Shown: piece after piece, positions 17,345-24,854 of the stretch
Numbering within the stretch: position 1 is the stretch's first letter
Layout of the letters: each line of letters begins with the position of its first letter
Assembly (NCBI GenBank): GCA_005116835.1
Contig: SWDM01000007.1
Location: forward strand, 1 to 38,990
DNA from: Nitrospira sp.
Lineage (GTDB): Bacteria; Nitrospirota; Nitrospiria; Nitrospirales; Nitrospiraceae
Direction: 5' to 3'
DNA length: 38,990 nt
Program-made: the position numbers and the translations under genes
Notes under the pieces: generated by a model
Told to the model about the DNA's origin: nothing
The model's database searches: none
What the model saw: the letters and a program-made list of their open reading frames with translations, nothing else

Positions 17345-18541
17345 ATGTTTTCGTTTGAAGAGGATGTGGTGTCCCCCGTTCGGATCAAAGTGATCGGTGT
17401 TGGCGGCGCTGGGTGCAACGCCTTGAACACGATGATCATGTCCGGTTTGGCGCGGGTCGATTTCATTGCGGCAAATACCGATCTGCAGGCGTTGGATCGG
17501 TCGCGTGCGTCTTATAAGGTTCAACTGGGTCCTGAGCGGACTAGAGGACTCGGCGCAGGGGCGAAGCCGGAAGTCGGGAAGGATTCGGCGCTGGAAAGCA
17601 AAGATCAGATTCGGGAATGTCTTGAGGGCGCCGACATGGTGTTCGTGACAGCGGGGATGGGCGGCGGTACCGGAACCGGCGCCGCGCCGATCGTGGCGAG
17701 TATCGCGCGCGAACTCGGTATCTTGACGGTCGGGGTTGTGACGAAGCCGTTTTCATACGAAGGCCATCGTCGGATGGTCCATGCGGATGAAGGGATTCGC
17801 GATCTTCGCCGCCATGTGGACACCCTGCTCGTGATCCCGAATCAGCGGTTGCTCGGTATCGTCGACAAAGCGACGCCGCTGCTCGAAGCCTTCAAGGTGG
17901 CCGATGACGTCCTCCGGCAGGCCATTCAAGGGATTGCGGATGTGATCACGACCACCGGCCATGTCAATGTGGACTTTGCCGATGTTCGCACGGTGATGTC
18001 GCATACGGGCCGCGCGGTGATGGGCATGGGGGTGGCGCGTGGAACGAATCGGGCGATCGAAGCGGCACAAAAGGCAATTTGTAGTCCGTTATTGGAGGAA
18101 GGCAGCGTGGAGGGCGCGCGAGGTGTGTTATTGAACATCACCGGCGGGCCGAACATGTCGCTTCACGAGATCGAAGAAGCGGCCACGATCGTTCAGCAGA
18201 CAGTCGATCCTGAAGCCAACATCATTGTCGGGCAGGTCATCAACCCCGATATGGGAGATGATCTGGTTGTGACGGTGATTGCCACTGGGTTTGATTGGGA
18301 GGGCCCGTCCAGCCAGGTTCCTGTGGCCGCGGCTCGGACTTCTCGCACCGGGCAACAGGCGATGGCAGGGGCAGGCCAGATGGCGGGAGAACGATCTTAT
18401 GGTGAGCGGCCCTTCAAAGATCTCGATCGTCCGACATTCTTGCGGCGGATGGGAGAAGGAAGAGACGCGACGGAGCGAACTGCTGCGGTTACGGATGATG
18501 AATGGGATGTACCGACGTTCCTGCGTAAGCAGGCCGACTAA
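17345..18541 (+). CDS. ftsZ: Cell division protein FtsZ
   Basis: FtsZ is the tubulin-like GTPase that forms the division ring. It shows [13 protein letters not shown], the GTP-binding tubulin signature [12 protein letters not shown], and the T7-loop region with NVDFADV. ATG 17345 is preceded by a strong AAGGGAGGTG site; the upstream in-frame codons from 17294 are non-coding. After a Gly/Ala-rich linker the C-terminus carries [12 protein letters not shown], the conserved peptide that binds FtsA and other partners. A similar copy, DRPTFLRRM, lies about 26 residues earlier. Length is 398 residues. Transcription is presumably shared with ftsA. Confidence 0.97.
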   Translation: MFSFEEDVVSPVRIKVIGVGGAGCNALNTMIMSGLARVDFIAANTDLQALDRSRASYKVQLGPERTRGLGAGAKPEVGKDSALESKDQIRECLEGADMVFVTAGMGGGTGTGAAPIVASIARELGILTVGVVTKPFSYEGHRRMVHADEGIRDLRRHVDTLLVIPNQRLLGIVDKATPLLEAFKVADDVLRQAIQGIADVITTTGHVNVDFADVRTVMSHTGRAVMGMGVARGTNRAIEAAQKAICSPLLEEGSVEGARGVLLNITGGPNMSLHEIEEAATIVQQTVDPEANIIVGQVINPDMGDDLVVTVIATGFDWEGPSSQVPVAAARTSRTGQQAMAGAGQMAGERSYGERPFKDLDRPTFLRRMGEGRDATERTAAVTDDEWDVPTFLRKQAD

Positions 18542-18584
18542 GTCGGTAGGTCTGGAGGGTGAGTAGTTTCGTCGGAGTATAGCT

Positions 18585-19319
18585 ATGAATGCAGCCGTCA
18601 TCACGGTTCCTGCCTTTGCGTCCTCACGCGACGGCATCCGACATTTTTTCGGCACGAAAGGCCATGCAGACTCGCTGGCACTCGAAGTCGGAGTACCGAC
18701 TCGTCACCCGGGGGAGCAGGGACGGGGTTGGTTGATATCCGTCAAGCAAGTACATGGGACCGATGCGTTGGTCGTGGACTGGCCGCTCAACGAGTCGGAT
18801 CAGTTCCCCGGCGAGTGGGATGCGCTGGTGACCGATCAGCCGGGAGTGACGGTAGCCGTGCGCACGGCGGATTGCGTTCCCGTGCTTCTGCATGACCCAC
18901 GAAAACGTGTCGTGGCGGCGATTCATGCCGGTTGGCGTGGTGCCGTCGCCGGGATTGTCACGAAGACCCTCAGGCTTATGGCCGTCAGATTTGGGTCGAT
19001 GCAGTCGGATCTGCGAGTCAGTATTGGTCCCTCTGCTGGTCCCTGCTGCTATGAAGTAGACAATCCCGTACTCGAACAGCTTCGAGTGGGATTGCCCGAC
19101 TGGGAATCGGTTGTCAGTGATCATCAAGGGCACAAGGCTCGGCTGGATCTCAAGGCCCTTATCCGCAAGCAAGTGGAAGGGGCAGGTGTGCCTCTATCCT
19201 CTGTTTCTTCAGTGAATCTTTGTACGATCTGCCAGGATCAACTCTTTTACTCCTATCGGCGGGAGGGGAGGGTCAATGGGACGATGGTCAGTGGAATCAC
19301 CCTGCTTACCTCTCGATAG
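18585..19319 (+). CDS. pgeF: Peptidoglycan editing factor PgeF (YfiH/laccase-domain family)
   Basis: Members of this family (244 residues here) hydrolyse wrongly built UDP-MurNAc-L-Ser intermediates and keep L-Ala in the stem peptide; older annotation calls them polyphenol oxidases or multicopper laccases. Family marks are KQVHGTDALVV, RTADCVPVLLHD, AAIHAGWRG and the C-terminal NLCTICQDQLFYSYRREG, which include the His/Cys metal-site residues. GGAG precedes the ATG by about 8 bases. It follows ftsZ by 43 bases, in keeping with a wall-quality role. The PgeF function is taken from the family. Confidence 0.88.
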   Translation: MNAAVITVPAFASSRDGIRHFFGTKGHADSLALEVGVPTRHPGEQGRGWLISVKQVHGTDALVVDWPLNESDQFPGEWDALVTDQPGVTVAVRTADCVPVLLHDPRKRVVAAIHAGWRGAVAGIVTKTLRLMAVRFGSMQSDLRVSIGPSAGPCCYEVDNPVLEQLRVGLPDWESVVSDHQGHKARLDLKALIRKQVEGAGVPLSSVSSVNLCTICQDQLFYSYRREGRVNGTMVSGITLLTSR

Positions 19320-19339
19320 AAGCGATTAGGGTGTCTACA

Positions 19340-19369
19340 CTGACATTTAGCCGGCGGTTTCTGTACAAT
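19340..19369 (+). promoter_or_regulatory. Probable sigma70-type promoter for proC-yggT-divIVA
   Basis: CTGACA (19340-19345, five of six consensus) and TACAAT (19364-19369, five of six) are 18 bases apart, shortly after the pgeF stop. The start site would fall near 19377, about 40 bases before the proC GTG. This suggests that proC onward is a separate unit from the dcw cluster. Confidence 0.55.
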
Positions 19370-19416
19370 ATTAGGACTGTTGAACTGGGTGAGGTAACAG
19401 ATTAAGGGAGCGCGAC

Positions 19417-20235
19417 GTGCCTAGTCCCACAATCGCATCTAAGATTGCCTTTATCGGGGCTGGCCAGATGGCTGAGGCTCTGGTCGGTGGTCTCCTCTCC
19501 GGGGAGGTTTGTTCCGCTGAGTCGATTTGGGCGACGGATCCTGTCGCTGAACGATGTGGTCGCTTAAAAAGCCAATTCGGCGTACTGGTTGGTTCCTCTA
19601 ACTGCGAAGCGGTTGGGTGGGCCGATGTAGTCATCCTAGCGGTCAAGCCCCAGATGATTCCTGCTGTGCTCAGTGAGCTTGGCCCAACGCTCGCCCATGC
19701 CCTGGTGGTCACGATTGCGGCAGGGGTGACGATTCGGACTGTGGTAGAAGGGGCTGGCGGAGCGGCAAGAGTGGTTCGCGCGATGCCAAATACCCCGGCA
19801 TTGGTTCGGGAAGGCATGACAGCCCTTTCGATTGGAGCCGGGGTTTCAGACGATGACGTTCGGTTGGTTCGAACGGTATTCGAATCGGTTGGTCTGGTCG
19901 TAATGGTTGAAGAACGACTGTTGGATGCCGTAACCGGACTGAGTGGCAGCGGGCCGGCCTATGTGTTTCAGGCTATTGAAGCGTTGGCAGACGGAGGGGT
20001 GATGATGGGCTTGCCAAGGCAGACCGCCGAACTCCTTGCCGCCCAGACGGTGCTCGGCTCAGCTCGCATGGTGCTGGCATCGGGTGAGCATCCTGCTCGA
20101 CTGAAAGACCGGGTGGCGTCTCCCGGAGGGACGACGATTGCCGGACTTCACCGGCTTGAGCAGGGAGCGTTCCGCGCGACGCTCATGGCAGCGGTTGAAG
20201 CAGCCACGATGCGATCGAAAGAGTTGGGGCGCTGA
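19417..20235 (+). CDS. proC: Pyrroline-5-carboxylate reductase
   Basis: ProC makes L-proline from pyrroline-5-carboxylate using NAD(P)H. The N-terminal Rossmann loop is IAFIGAGQMAEALVGG. Later marks are VILAVKPQ, VRAMPNTPALVREGM, the conserved SGSGPAYVF and the C-terminal VASPGGTTIAGL. Length (272 residues) is normal. The start is GTG 19417, with AGGGAG about 7 bases upstream. In many genomes a PLP-binding yggS gene lies between pgeF and proC; it is missing here. Its stop overlaps the yggT ATG (TGATG). Confidence 0.95.
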   Translation: MPSPTIASKIAFIGAGQMAEALVGGLLSGEVCSAESIWATDPVAERCGRLKSQFGVLVGSSNCEAVGWADVVILAVKPQMIPAVLSELGPTLAHALVVTIAAGVTIRTVVEGAGGAARVVRAMPNTPALVREGMTALSIGAGVSDDDVRLVRTVFESVGLVVMVEERLLDAVTGLSGSGPAYVFQAIEALADGGVMMGLPRQTAELLAAQTVLGSARMVLASGEHPARLKDRVASPGGTTIAGLHRLEQGAFRATLMAAVEAATMRSKELGR

Positions 20236-20531
20236 TGTTTGTTGCGGGTAACGTGCTGACGGCAGTGGCGACCATTCTTGACTATGTGTTATGGCTTTAT
20301 ATGTGGGTGATCATCGCCCGCGCGCTCATCTCATGGGTGAACCCGGATCCGTGGAATCCGATCGTGCAATTTCTCAATCGCGCAACCGAACCTGTGTTGG
20401 CTCCGATTCGAAGATGGATCGGGTTGCGGGTAAGCATGGATTTGTCGCCTATTATTGCGATTCTGATCATCACCTTCCTGCAAATCGCAGTTGTGCAATC
20501 ACTCAAGGAGTTTGCCATGAGGATGAACTAA
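20235..20531 (+). CDS. YggT family membrane protein
   Basis: This 98-residue protein has two hydrophobic segments (about residues 10-28 and 72-90) separated by a short loop. Family marks are ARALISWVNPDPWNP, FLNRATEPVLAPIRR and DLSPIIAILII. YggT proteins sit next to proC and divIVA in many bacteria and have been linked to ion homeostasis, membrane organisation and division; the molecular activity is not established. Translation is coupled to proC through TGATG. Confidence 0.9.
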   Translation: MFVAGNVLTAVATILDYVLWLYMWVIIARALISWVNPDPWNPIVQFLNRATEPVLAPIRRWIGLRVSMDLSPIIAILIITFLQIAVVQSLKEFAMRMN

Positions 20532-20550
20532 GGTGACCATGGGGGATGCC

Positions 20551-21063
20551 ATGAAAATTACGCCGCTCGATATCCAGCAAATGGTGTTCAAGGCCGGCTT
20601 TCGCGGGTACGACAAGGAAGAGGTCAATCGTTTCCTCGAACAAGTCGCACAGACAGTCGAATTATTGAATAGGGATAATGCGGTTCAGCGAGAAAAAATC
20701 TCCATGCTGGAGCAGCAGCTGGCCGAATTGAAGAGGACGGAAGCGACACTGTCAACCACTCTCCTTTCGGCGCAATCGTTGGCCGAGGACGTCAAGCGGA
20801 ATGCTCAGCGGGAGGCTGATCTCCTGATCAAGGAGGCCGAACTGAAGGCGAGCGAGTTGATCCACCAGGCTGGGGTTGAGCTGACCGATGTGCAGCGTGA
20901 CCTCTCAGCGCTTGGAAAGCAGCGGATGATCATGGTTGAACGGTTGCGGTCCTCGTTGCGAATGTTCGAGCGTATGTTGGAAGTGGAAGAACAAGAAGCC
21001 TTCCATGATGCCGCAACCGCGTCGGAGGAGAAGCTCGAAGGAGAATCGAGCCCGGCGTTATAG
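20551..21063 (+). CDS. DivIVA domain protein
   Basis: This coiled-coil protein of 170 residues probably marks curved membrane or septum. The N-terminal membrane-binding segment (MKITPLDIQQMVFKAGFRGYD, then EVNRFLEQV) is typical of DivIVA/GpsB. The rest is a long heptad-rich helix (about residues 30-150). I chose ATG 20551 because it begins the conserved segment; GTG 20533 and ATG 20539 are possible earlier starts. It follows yggT by 19 bases. A role in division is inferred from the domain and the dcw neighbourhood. Confidence 0.9.
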   Translation: MKITPLDIQQMVFKAGFRGYDKEEVNRFLEQVAQTVELLNRDNAVQREKISMLEQQLAELKRTEATLSTTLLSAQSLAEDVKRNAQREADLLIKEAELKASELIHQAGVELTDVQRDLSALGKQRMIMVERLRSSLRMFERMLEVEEQEAFHDAATASEEKLEGESSPAL

Positions 21064-21159
21064 CGTATTGGCCTTAGCCGATCCTCGTTCACTGACACGG
21101 TTCTCGGTTCGCTTCGTGCCGCCCACCGCCGACTCCCCATTCCTAATAGGTACCGTGTT

Positions 21160-22269
21160 ATGACTACGTATCACGTCATTCAGGCCGCCATGCAATCGGC
21201 CGTCGATGGCGGAGTTTTTCCCGGCGCCCAGTTGGCTGTTCGCCTGCACGGTGAGCTCCAGTGTGTGGTGGTTGCGGGGCGATTGTCCTCAGTGCCTTCA
21301 GGCCTTCCAGTGCTGCCCACGACAGTTTACGACCTCGCCTCTCTCACAAAACCACTGGTGACGGCTACATCTCTATTGCTTCTGGTTCAGCGAGCCAAGG
21401 TTGCTCTTGGAACTCCTGTCCAGGAGGTCTTAGTCGAGCTTGAAGGGACATCGATCGGTCAGGCAACGGTGCGAGAACTCTTGACCCACCGCTCGGGCTT
21501 GCCCGGCTGGCGACCGTTTTATGAGCGGCTAGCTGACGGGAAGCAGCCTGTCACCCACCATGTATTGAAATTGATTCGCGACGAACCATTGATCTATCGA
21601 CGTGGAGAGAGAAGCGTCTACAGCGACCTTGGATTCATGTTGCTAGGGTTTCTGGTGGAACGTCTCAGCGGAATGGCGCTGGATCACTGGTGTGAAGATG
21701 CTATCGTCCGACCGCTAGGAGCGGATCCTATGATGTTTTGTCCTACGGCAGGGCGAGCGAAACTCGATGTTGTACGCACAATGATTGATGTATCACGCAT
21801 AGCCCCGAGTGAACAGGATGAGTGGCGCAATCGACTCTTATGTGGGGAAGTGCATGATGAGAATGCTGCCGCATTGGGCGGCGTTGCTGGCCATGCAGGG
21901 TTATTCGGGACTGCTGAATCGGTGCTGGCAATCTCCGGAGCCTGGCTCCGTGGCTATCATGGAAGAGAATCGATTCTTGACGGGGATCTTGTCAGGCAAT
22001 TTACTACTCGCCAAGAATATGCTGATCGATCGAGTTGGGCATTGGGATGGGACACTCCGTCTGCGCCGTCATCGTCGGGATCCAGTTTTTCCGAACGGTC
22101 ATTTGGGCATCTCGGCTACACCGGGACGTCGCTGTGGATTGACCCGCTGTGCGAGTTGGAGGTTGTGCTGTTATCGAACCGAGTACATCCAAGCCGGAAG
22201 AATGAGAAGATTAAGGTCTTCCGCCCCTATATTCATGATCTGGTGTATCGGGAGTTCGTGTCCGCGTAA
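21160..22269 (+). CDS. Serine hydrolase of the beta-lactamase (class C/esterase) fold
   Basis: This 369-residue protein of the class C beta-lactamase/EstB-like family contains the catalytic S-x-x-K motif (Ser61-Leu-Thr-Lys64, in LASLTKPLV), the Tyr motif YSD (Tyr154) and a late HLGYTGTS that serves in place of the KTG box. THRSGLPGW and GGVAGHAGLF are typical of the family. There is no clear signal peptide, so it looks cytoplasmic, and it is not evidence of antibiotic resistance. The substrate is unknown; an esterase or peptidase acting on cell-wall fragments would suit the neighbours but is inference. The start ATG 21160 has a weak AGG site. It lies 96 bases after divIVA. Confidence 0.85.
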   Translation: MTTYHVIQAAMQSAVDGGVFPGAQLAVRLHGELQCVVVAGRLSSVPSGLPVLPTTVYDLASLTKPLVTATSLLLLVQRAKVALGTPVQEVLVELEGTSIGQATVRELLTHRSGLPGWRPFYERLADGKQPVTHHVLKLIRDEPLIYRRGERSVYSDLGFMLLGFLVERLSGMALDHWCEDAIVRPLGADPMMFCPTAGRAKLDVVRTMIDVSRIAPSEQDEWRNRLLCGEVHDENAAALGGVAGHAGLFGTAESVLAISGAWLRGYHGRESILDGDLVRQFTTRQEYADRSSWALGWDTPSAPSSSGSSFSERSFGHLGYTGTSLWIDPLCELEVVLLSNRVHPSRKNEKIKVFRPYIHDLVYREFVSA

Positions 22270-22274
22270 GGGGG

Positions 22275-22592
22275 TTACGCCGGATCCTGGTAATCGAGCC
22301 AGGTTTCTTTTTCAGCGAGATATTTCGTCCCTTTGAAATTGGCGCGGGTTCTCATTTTGCTGAAGCCGAATCCCTGCATCGATACGACAAGCTCTTGTAC
22401 TGCAGCGGGGATGGTTGAATGAGAACGCCCTTCGACAACCAGGGCCTCATACATGACCTTCGCGGCGTAGCCTGAGGCGGTTCGATTGACGAGAACCATG
22501 CGATTAAAATACCGATCACTCGGGTCGACTCCCTCAACCTGGTGCTTTTCAACCAATCCCTCTTTCTTGAAAAGCAACGGAAGCGAACTCAT
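22275..22592 (-). CDS. Conserved-looking small protein of unknown function
   Basis: I do not recognise this 105-residue protein. It is the only convincing minus-strand gene between rsmH and fabH. ATG 22592 (MSSLPLLFKKEGL) has a clear GGAGG ribosome site 5 bases or so upstream; an ATG 12 bases earlier would cover that site. The protein has no signal peptide or membrane segment and is rich in charged residues, with a YFNRMVLVNR stretch and a C-terminal FKGTKYLAEKETWLDY. A perfect -10 box lies upstream. Its stop faces the serine hydrolase stop, 5 bases away. Probably cytoplasmic. Confidence 0.75.
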   Translation of the reverse strand: MSSLPLLFKKEGLVEKHQVEGVDPSDRYFNRMVLVNRTASGYAAKVMYEALVVEGRSHSTIPAAVQELVVSMQGFGFSKMRTRANFKGTKYLAEKETWLDYQDPA

Positions 22593-22640
22593 GACGCCCT
22601 CCATGACACTCGGACAAAATCGTCAATAGACACACATGCG

Positions 22641-22669
22641 ATTATAGGGTGCGCTTATGCCGACTGCAA
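22641..22669 (-). promoter_or_regulatory. Minus-strand promoter of the small unknown gene
   Basis: On the minus strand a perfect TATAAT (22646-22641) lies 17 bases downstream of TTGCAG (22669-22664). The start would be near 22635, leaving a leader of about 40 bases to the ATG at 22592. The -35 is weak (three of six) but the -10 is consensus. It lies back to back with the pgsA promoter. Confidence 0.55.
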
Positions 22670-22673
22670 GCCG

Positions 22674-22702
22674 TTGACAACTGTGGCCCGCCCTCCTATC
22701 AT
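22674..22702 (+). promoter_or_regulatory. Sigma70-type promoter of pgsA
   Basis: A consensus TTGACA (22674-22679) and TATCAT (22697-22702, five of six) are 17 bases apart, with a predicted start near 22709 and a 40-base leader to the pgsA ATG. Its -35 box is only 4 bases from the -35 of the divergent minus-strand promoter, so simultaneous occupancy by two polymerases is unlikely. Confidence 0.65.
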
Positions 22703-22750
22703 TTCGCCTCCCTCCCCCCCGCTTAACTGGGCCGTTGTGTTTCGGAAGAT

Positions 22751-23287
22751 ATGAATATCCCCAACAGCTTGACCATCCTTCGTATCCTCCTGATTCCCTG
22801 CTACATCGGCCTACTTGTCTATGGCAGATTTAATCTGGCGCTTATCGTTCTTGTCGTGGCCGGGATTACCGATGCGCTCGATGGGGCAATCGCCCGTGTG
22901 AAAAATCAGCATACTCGGCTCGGGGCGGTGCTGGACCCTCTGGCCGATAAGCTGCTTCTCACCTCCGGATTCATCACACTCTCGCTGATCCATGTGATAC
23001 CGTCTTGGGTCACCATCATGGTGGTCAGCCGAGACGTGATTTTGATGTTGGGGACGGCGGTGGCGCACTTTGCCGACTTGCGTGTGGACATTACTCCCAC
23101 CTTCGTGGGTAAGGGCACCACGTTTCTCCAGTTGTCCTATATTGTGACGGTCATCTTTCTCAGCTCCCGCCAAATCGATCTCGCTGTTATCCTTCCTCTC
23201 TTATTCGGCATGGTCACCTTCACACTATTATCCGGGCTGCATTATCTCTACAGAGGCATTCGGCACACGAACATGATTAGCAGCTAA
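22751..23287 (+). CDS. pgsA: CDP-diacylglycerol--glycerol-3-phosphate 3-phosphatidyltransferase-like protein (PgsA)
   Basis: This membrane enzyme makes phosphatidylglycerophosphate, the precursor of phosphatidylglycerol. The CDP-alcohol phosphatidyltransferase signature D-x2-DG-x2-AR-x8-G-x3-D-x3-D is complete (from TDALDGAIAR to LDPLADK, about residues 40-65). The N-terminus NIPNSLTILRILLIP is typical of PgsA, and about five membrane segments are visible. Length (178 residues) is normal. Substrate (glycerol-3-phosphate rather than another alcohol) is assigned from the PgsA-like N-terminus and not proven. Confidence 0.85.
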   Translation: MNIPNSLTILRILLIPCYIGLLVYGRFNLALIVLVVAGITDALDGAIARVKNQHTRLGAVLDPLADKLLLTSGFITLSLIHVIPSWVTIMVVSRDVILMLGTAVAHFADLRVDITPTFVGKGTTFLQLSYIVTVIFLSSRQIDLAVILPLLFGMVTFTLLSGLHYLYRGIRHTNMISS

Positions 23288-23343
23288 AGCATTGTCCTGC
23301 TTGAGTGTGTGTCTTGTTCCCCGCGTAGAGATTGTGCATTTGT

Positions 23344-23371
23344 TTGACAGGTTTTGGGGTCGCCAGTAGAC
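23344..23371 (+). promoter_or_regulatory. Probable promoter of the pilC-like gene
   Basis: A consensus TTGACA (23344-23349) is followed after 16 bases by TAGACT (23366-23371, four of six). The start would be near 23378, about 64 bases before the ATG at 23442. No convincing sigma54 (-24/-12) site was seen here although a PilR-type activator is encoded downstream. Confidence 0.5.
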
Positions 23372-23441
23372 TCGCCTGGTAGGTATTTCCTAAAGTCTAC
23401 AACCGGCCTGCGATGGCCTTATCGAAGGGTGAGTATTGCGT

Positions 23442-24656
23442 ATGGCTACCTTTGCGTATGTCGGGCGAACCAAATCGGGTGCCGTCAAGAAGGGCGAGCT
23501 GAGCGCGAAAACCCGTGATGAGGCGGTGGATCAGCTTCGCAAGCAAAGTGTCGTCGTCACGAGCCTCGCAGAAAAGAGTGGTATAGGCGGATTCAAGCTG
23601 AGCTTTGGGTCCGGTCTTTCTGAAAAGGATCTGGTTGTATTTACCCGCCAGTTTGGCACGATGATCAATGCTGGGCTGCCTCTGGTGCAATGTTTGGAAA
23701 TCCTTTCGACCCAGTCTGAGAATAAGGTGCTGAGGGAGACCATCGGGGAAGTAAAAACGCAAGTGGAGGCCGGTTCGACATTTTCGGACGCCTTGCGGCG
23801 CCATCCTAAAGTCTTCGACGATCTGTACGTCAATTTGGTGCATGCGGGCGAGGTGGGTGGGCTGCTCGATACTATCCTGACGCGCCTTGCCGTATACATT
23901 GAAAAAGCGATGAAGCTCAAAGGACAGATCAAGTCTGCCATGATCTATCCGGCCTCGATCATGGGGGTGGCCGTTATTGTTATCACCGTGCTCATGATTT
24001 TTGTTATCCCAATCTTTGCAAAAATGTTTATGGACTTGTCAGGTGGGAAAGTAGGGTTGCCTGGACCTACTCAATTGGTCATCGATATCAGCAATTTCAT
24101 TAGGGACTACTGGTACATCATTTTTGGGGGAATTGCAGGAATTGTTATCGGCATTAAAAAGTACTATGCGACCATCCAAGGGCGGAGGGTTATTGATAGG
24201 ATTCTCCTCAAAATGCCTGTCGTTGGAGACCTAATCAGAAAAGCCTCGGTCGCTAAGTTTAGTCGCACGCTTGGGACATTACTCGCCAGCGGGGTTCCAT
24301 TACTCGATGGGATGACGATCTGCGCAAAGACCTCGGGTAATAAGGTTATTGAAGAGACGTTGATCAATGCCCGCGTCAGTATCAGCGGCGGAAAGACTAT
24401 CGCCGATCCCTTGGCCGCGAGCGGTGTTTTCCCGAAGATGGTGACTCATATGATTGCCGTCGGTGAATCAACGGGCGCACTAGATGCGATGTTAGGGAAG
24501 ATCGCAGACTTTTATGAAGATGAAGTTGATCAGGCAGTCGCTTCGCTAACCTCATTGCTTGAGCCGGCGATGATGGTGTTCTTGGGGACGGTGATTGGGT
24601 TTATTGTGGTTGCGATGTATCTCCCGATCTTCAAAATGGCAGCTGTGATCGGATAG
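23442..24656 (+). CDS. pilC: Type IV pilus inner-membrane platform protein PilC / type II secretion F family
   Basis: This polytopic protein (404 residues) would couple the assembly ATPases to pilin polymerisation. It has an N-terminal FAYVGRTKSGAVKKGEL segment, two T2SSF domains (the first with FTRQFGTMINAGLPLVQCLEIL, the second with FSRTLGTLLASGVPLLDGM), and three membrane segments (around residues 170-190, 220-240 and 375-395). GGGTGAG precedes ATG 23442; a TTG two codons earlier is less likely. PilC rather than GspF is favoured because PilS and PilR homologues follow. No pilB, pilT or pilin is in the window. Confidence 0.88.
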   Translation: MATFAYVGRTKSGAVKKGELSAKTRDEAVDQLRKQSVVVTSLAEKSGIGGFKLSFGSGLSEKDLVVFTRQFGTMINAGLPLVQCLEILSTQSENKVLRETIGEVKTQVEAGSTFSDALRRHPKVFDDLYVNLVHAGEVGGLLDTILTRLAVYIEKAMKLKGQIKSAMIYPASIMGVAVIVITVLMIFVIPIFAKMFMDLSGGKVGLPGPTQLVIDISNFIRDYWYIIFGGIAGIVIGIKKYYATIQGRRVIDRILLKMPVVGDLIRKASVAKFSRTLGTLLASGVPLLDGMTICAKTSGNKVIEETLINARVSISGGKTIADPLAASGVFPKMVTHMIAVGESTGALDAMLGKIADFYEDEVDQAVASLTSLLEPAMMVFLGTVIGFIVVAMYLPIFKMAAVIG

Positions 24657-24854
24657 AGGAAGCGGTCGGTCGATTCATCTTCTGAATTGTGTTTGGCTGT
24701 CTGCGTCAAACGCTAAGTCTTTCTGGCTATACCACTCGCCGTTTCGGCATATGAAGAATGAAACAGTTTCCGGTCCCTCATCCGAGGAGAATGAGGGAGA
24801 TACATTTCTCTTCATGTCCTGCCGATCATCTCCTTGCCAGGCGGTCCACCACTC

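Noticed and set aside
842..19319. A new defence or biosynthetic system hidden in the cluster
   Set aside because: Every gene matches a known division or wall-synthesis family in the expected order; no unexplained frame of useful size is inserted.
21160..22269. Beta-lactamase fold gene as an antibiotic-resistance determinant
   Set aside because: No signal peptide and esterase-like motifs (HLGYTGTS instead of KTG); the fold is common in housekeeping hydrolases.
24657..24854. Possible sigma54 promoter (TGGC...GC) before the pilS-like gene
   Set aside because: The spacing between the GG and GC elements is off by one or more bases in the candidates I found, so it is not a valid -24/-12 site.
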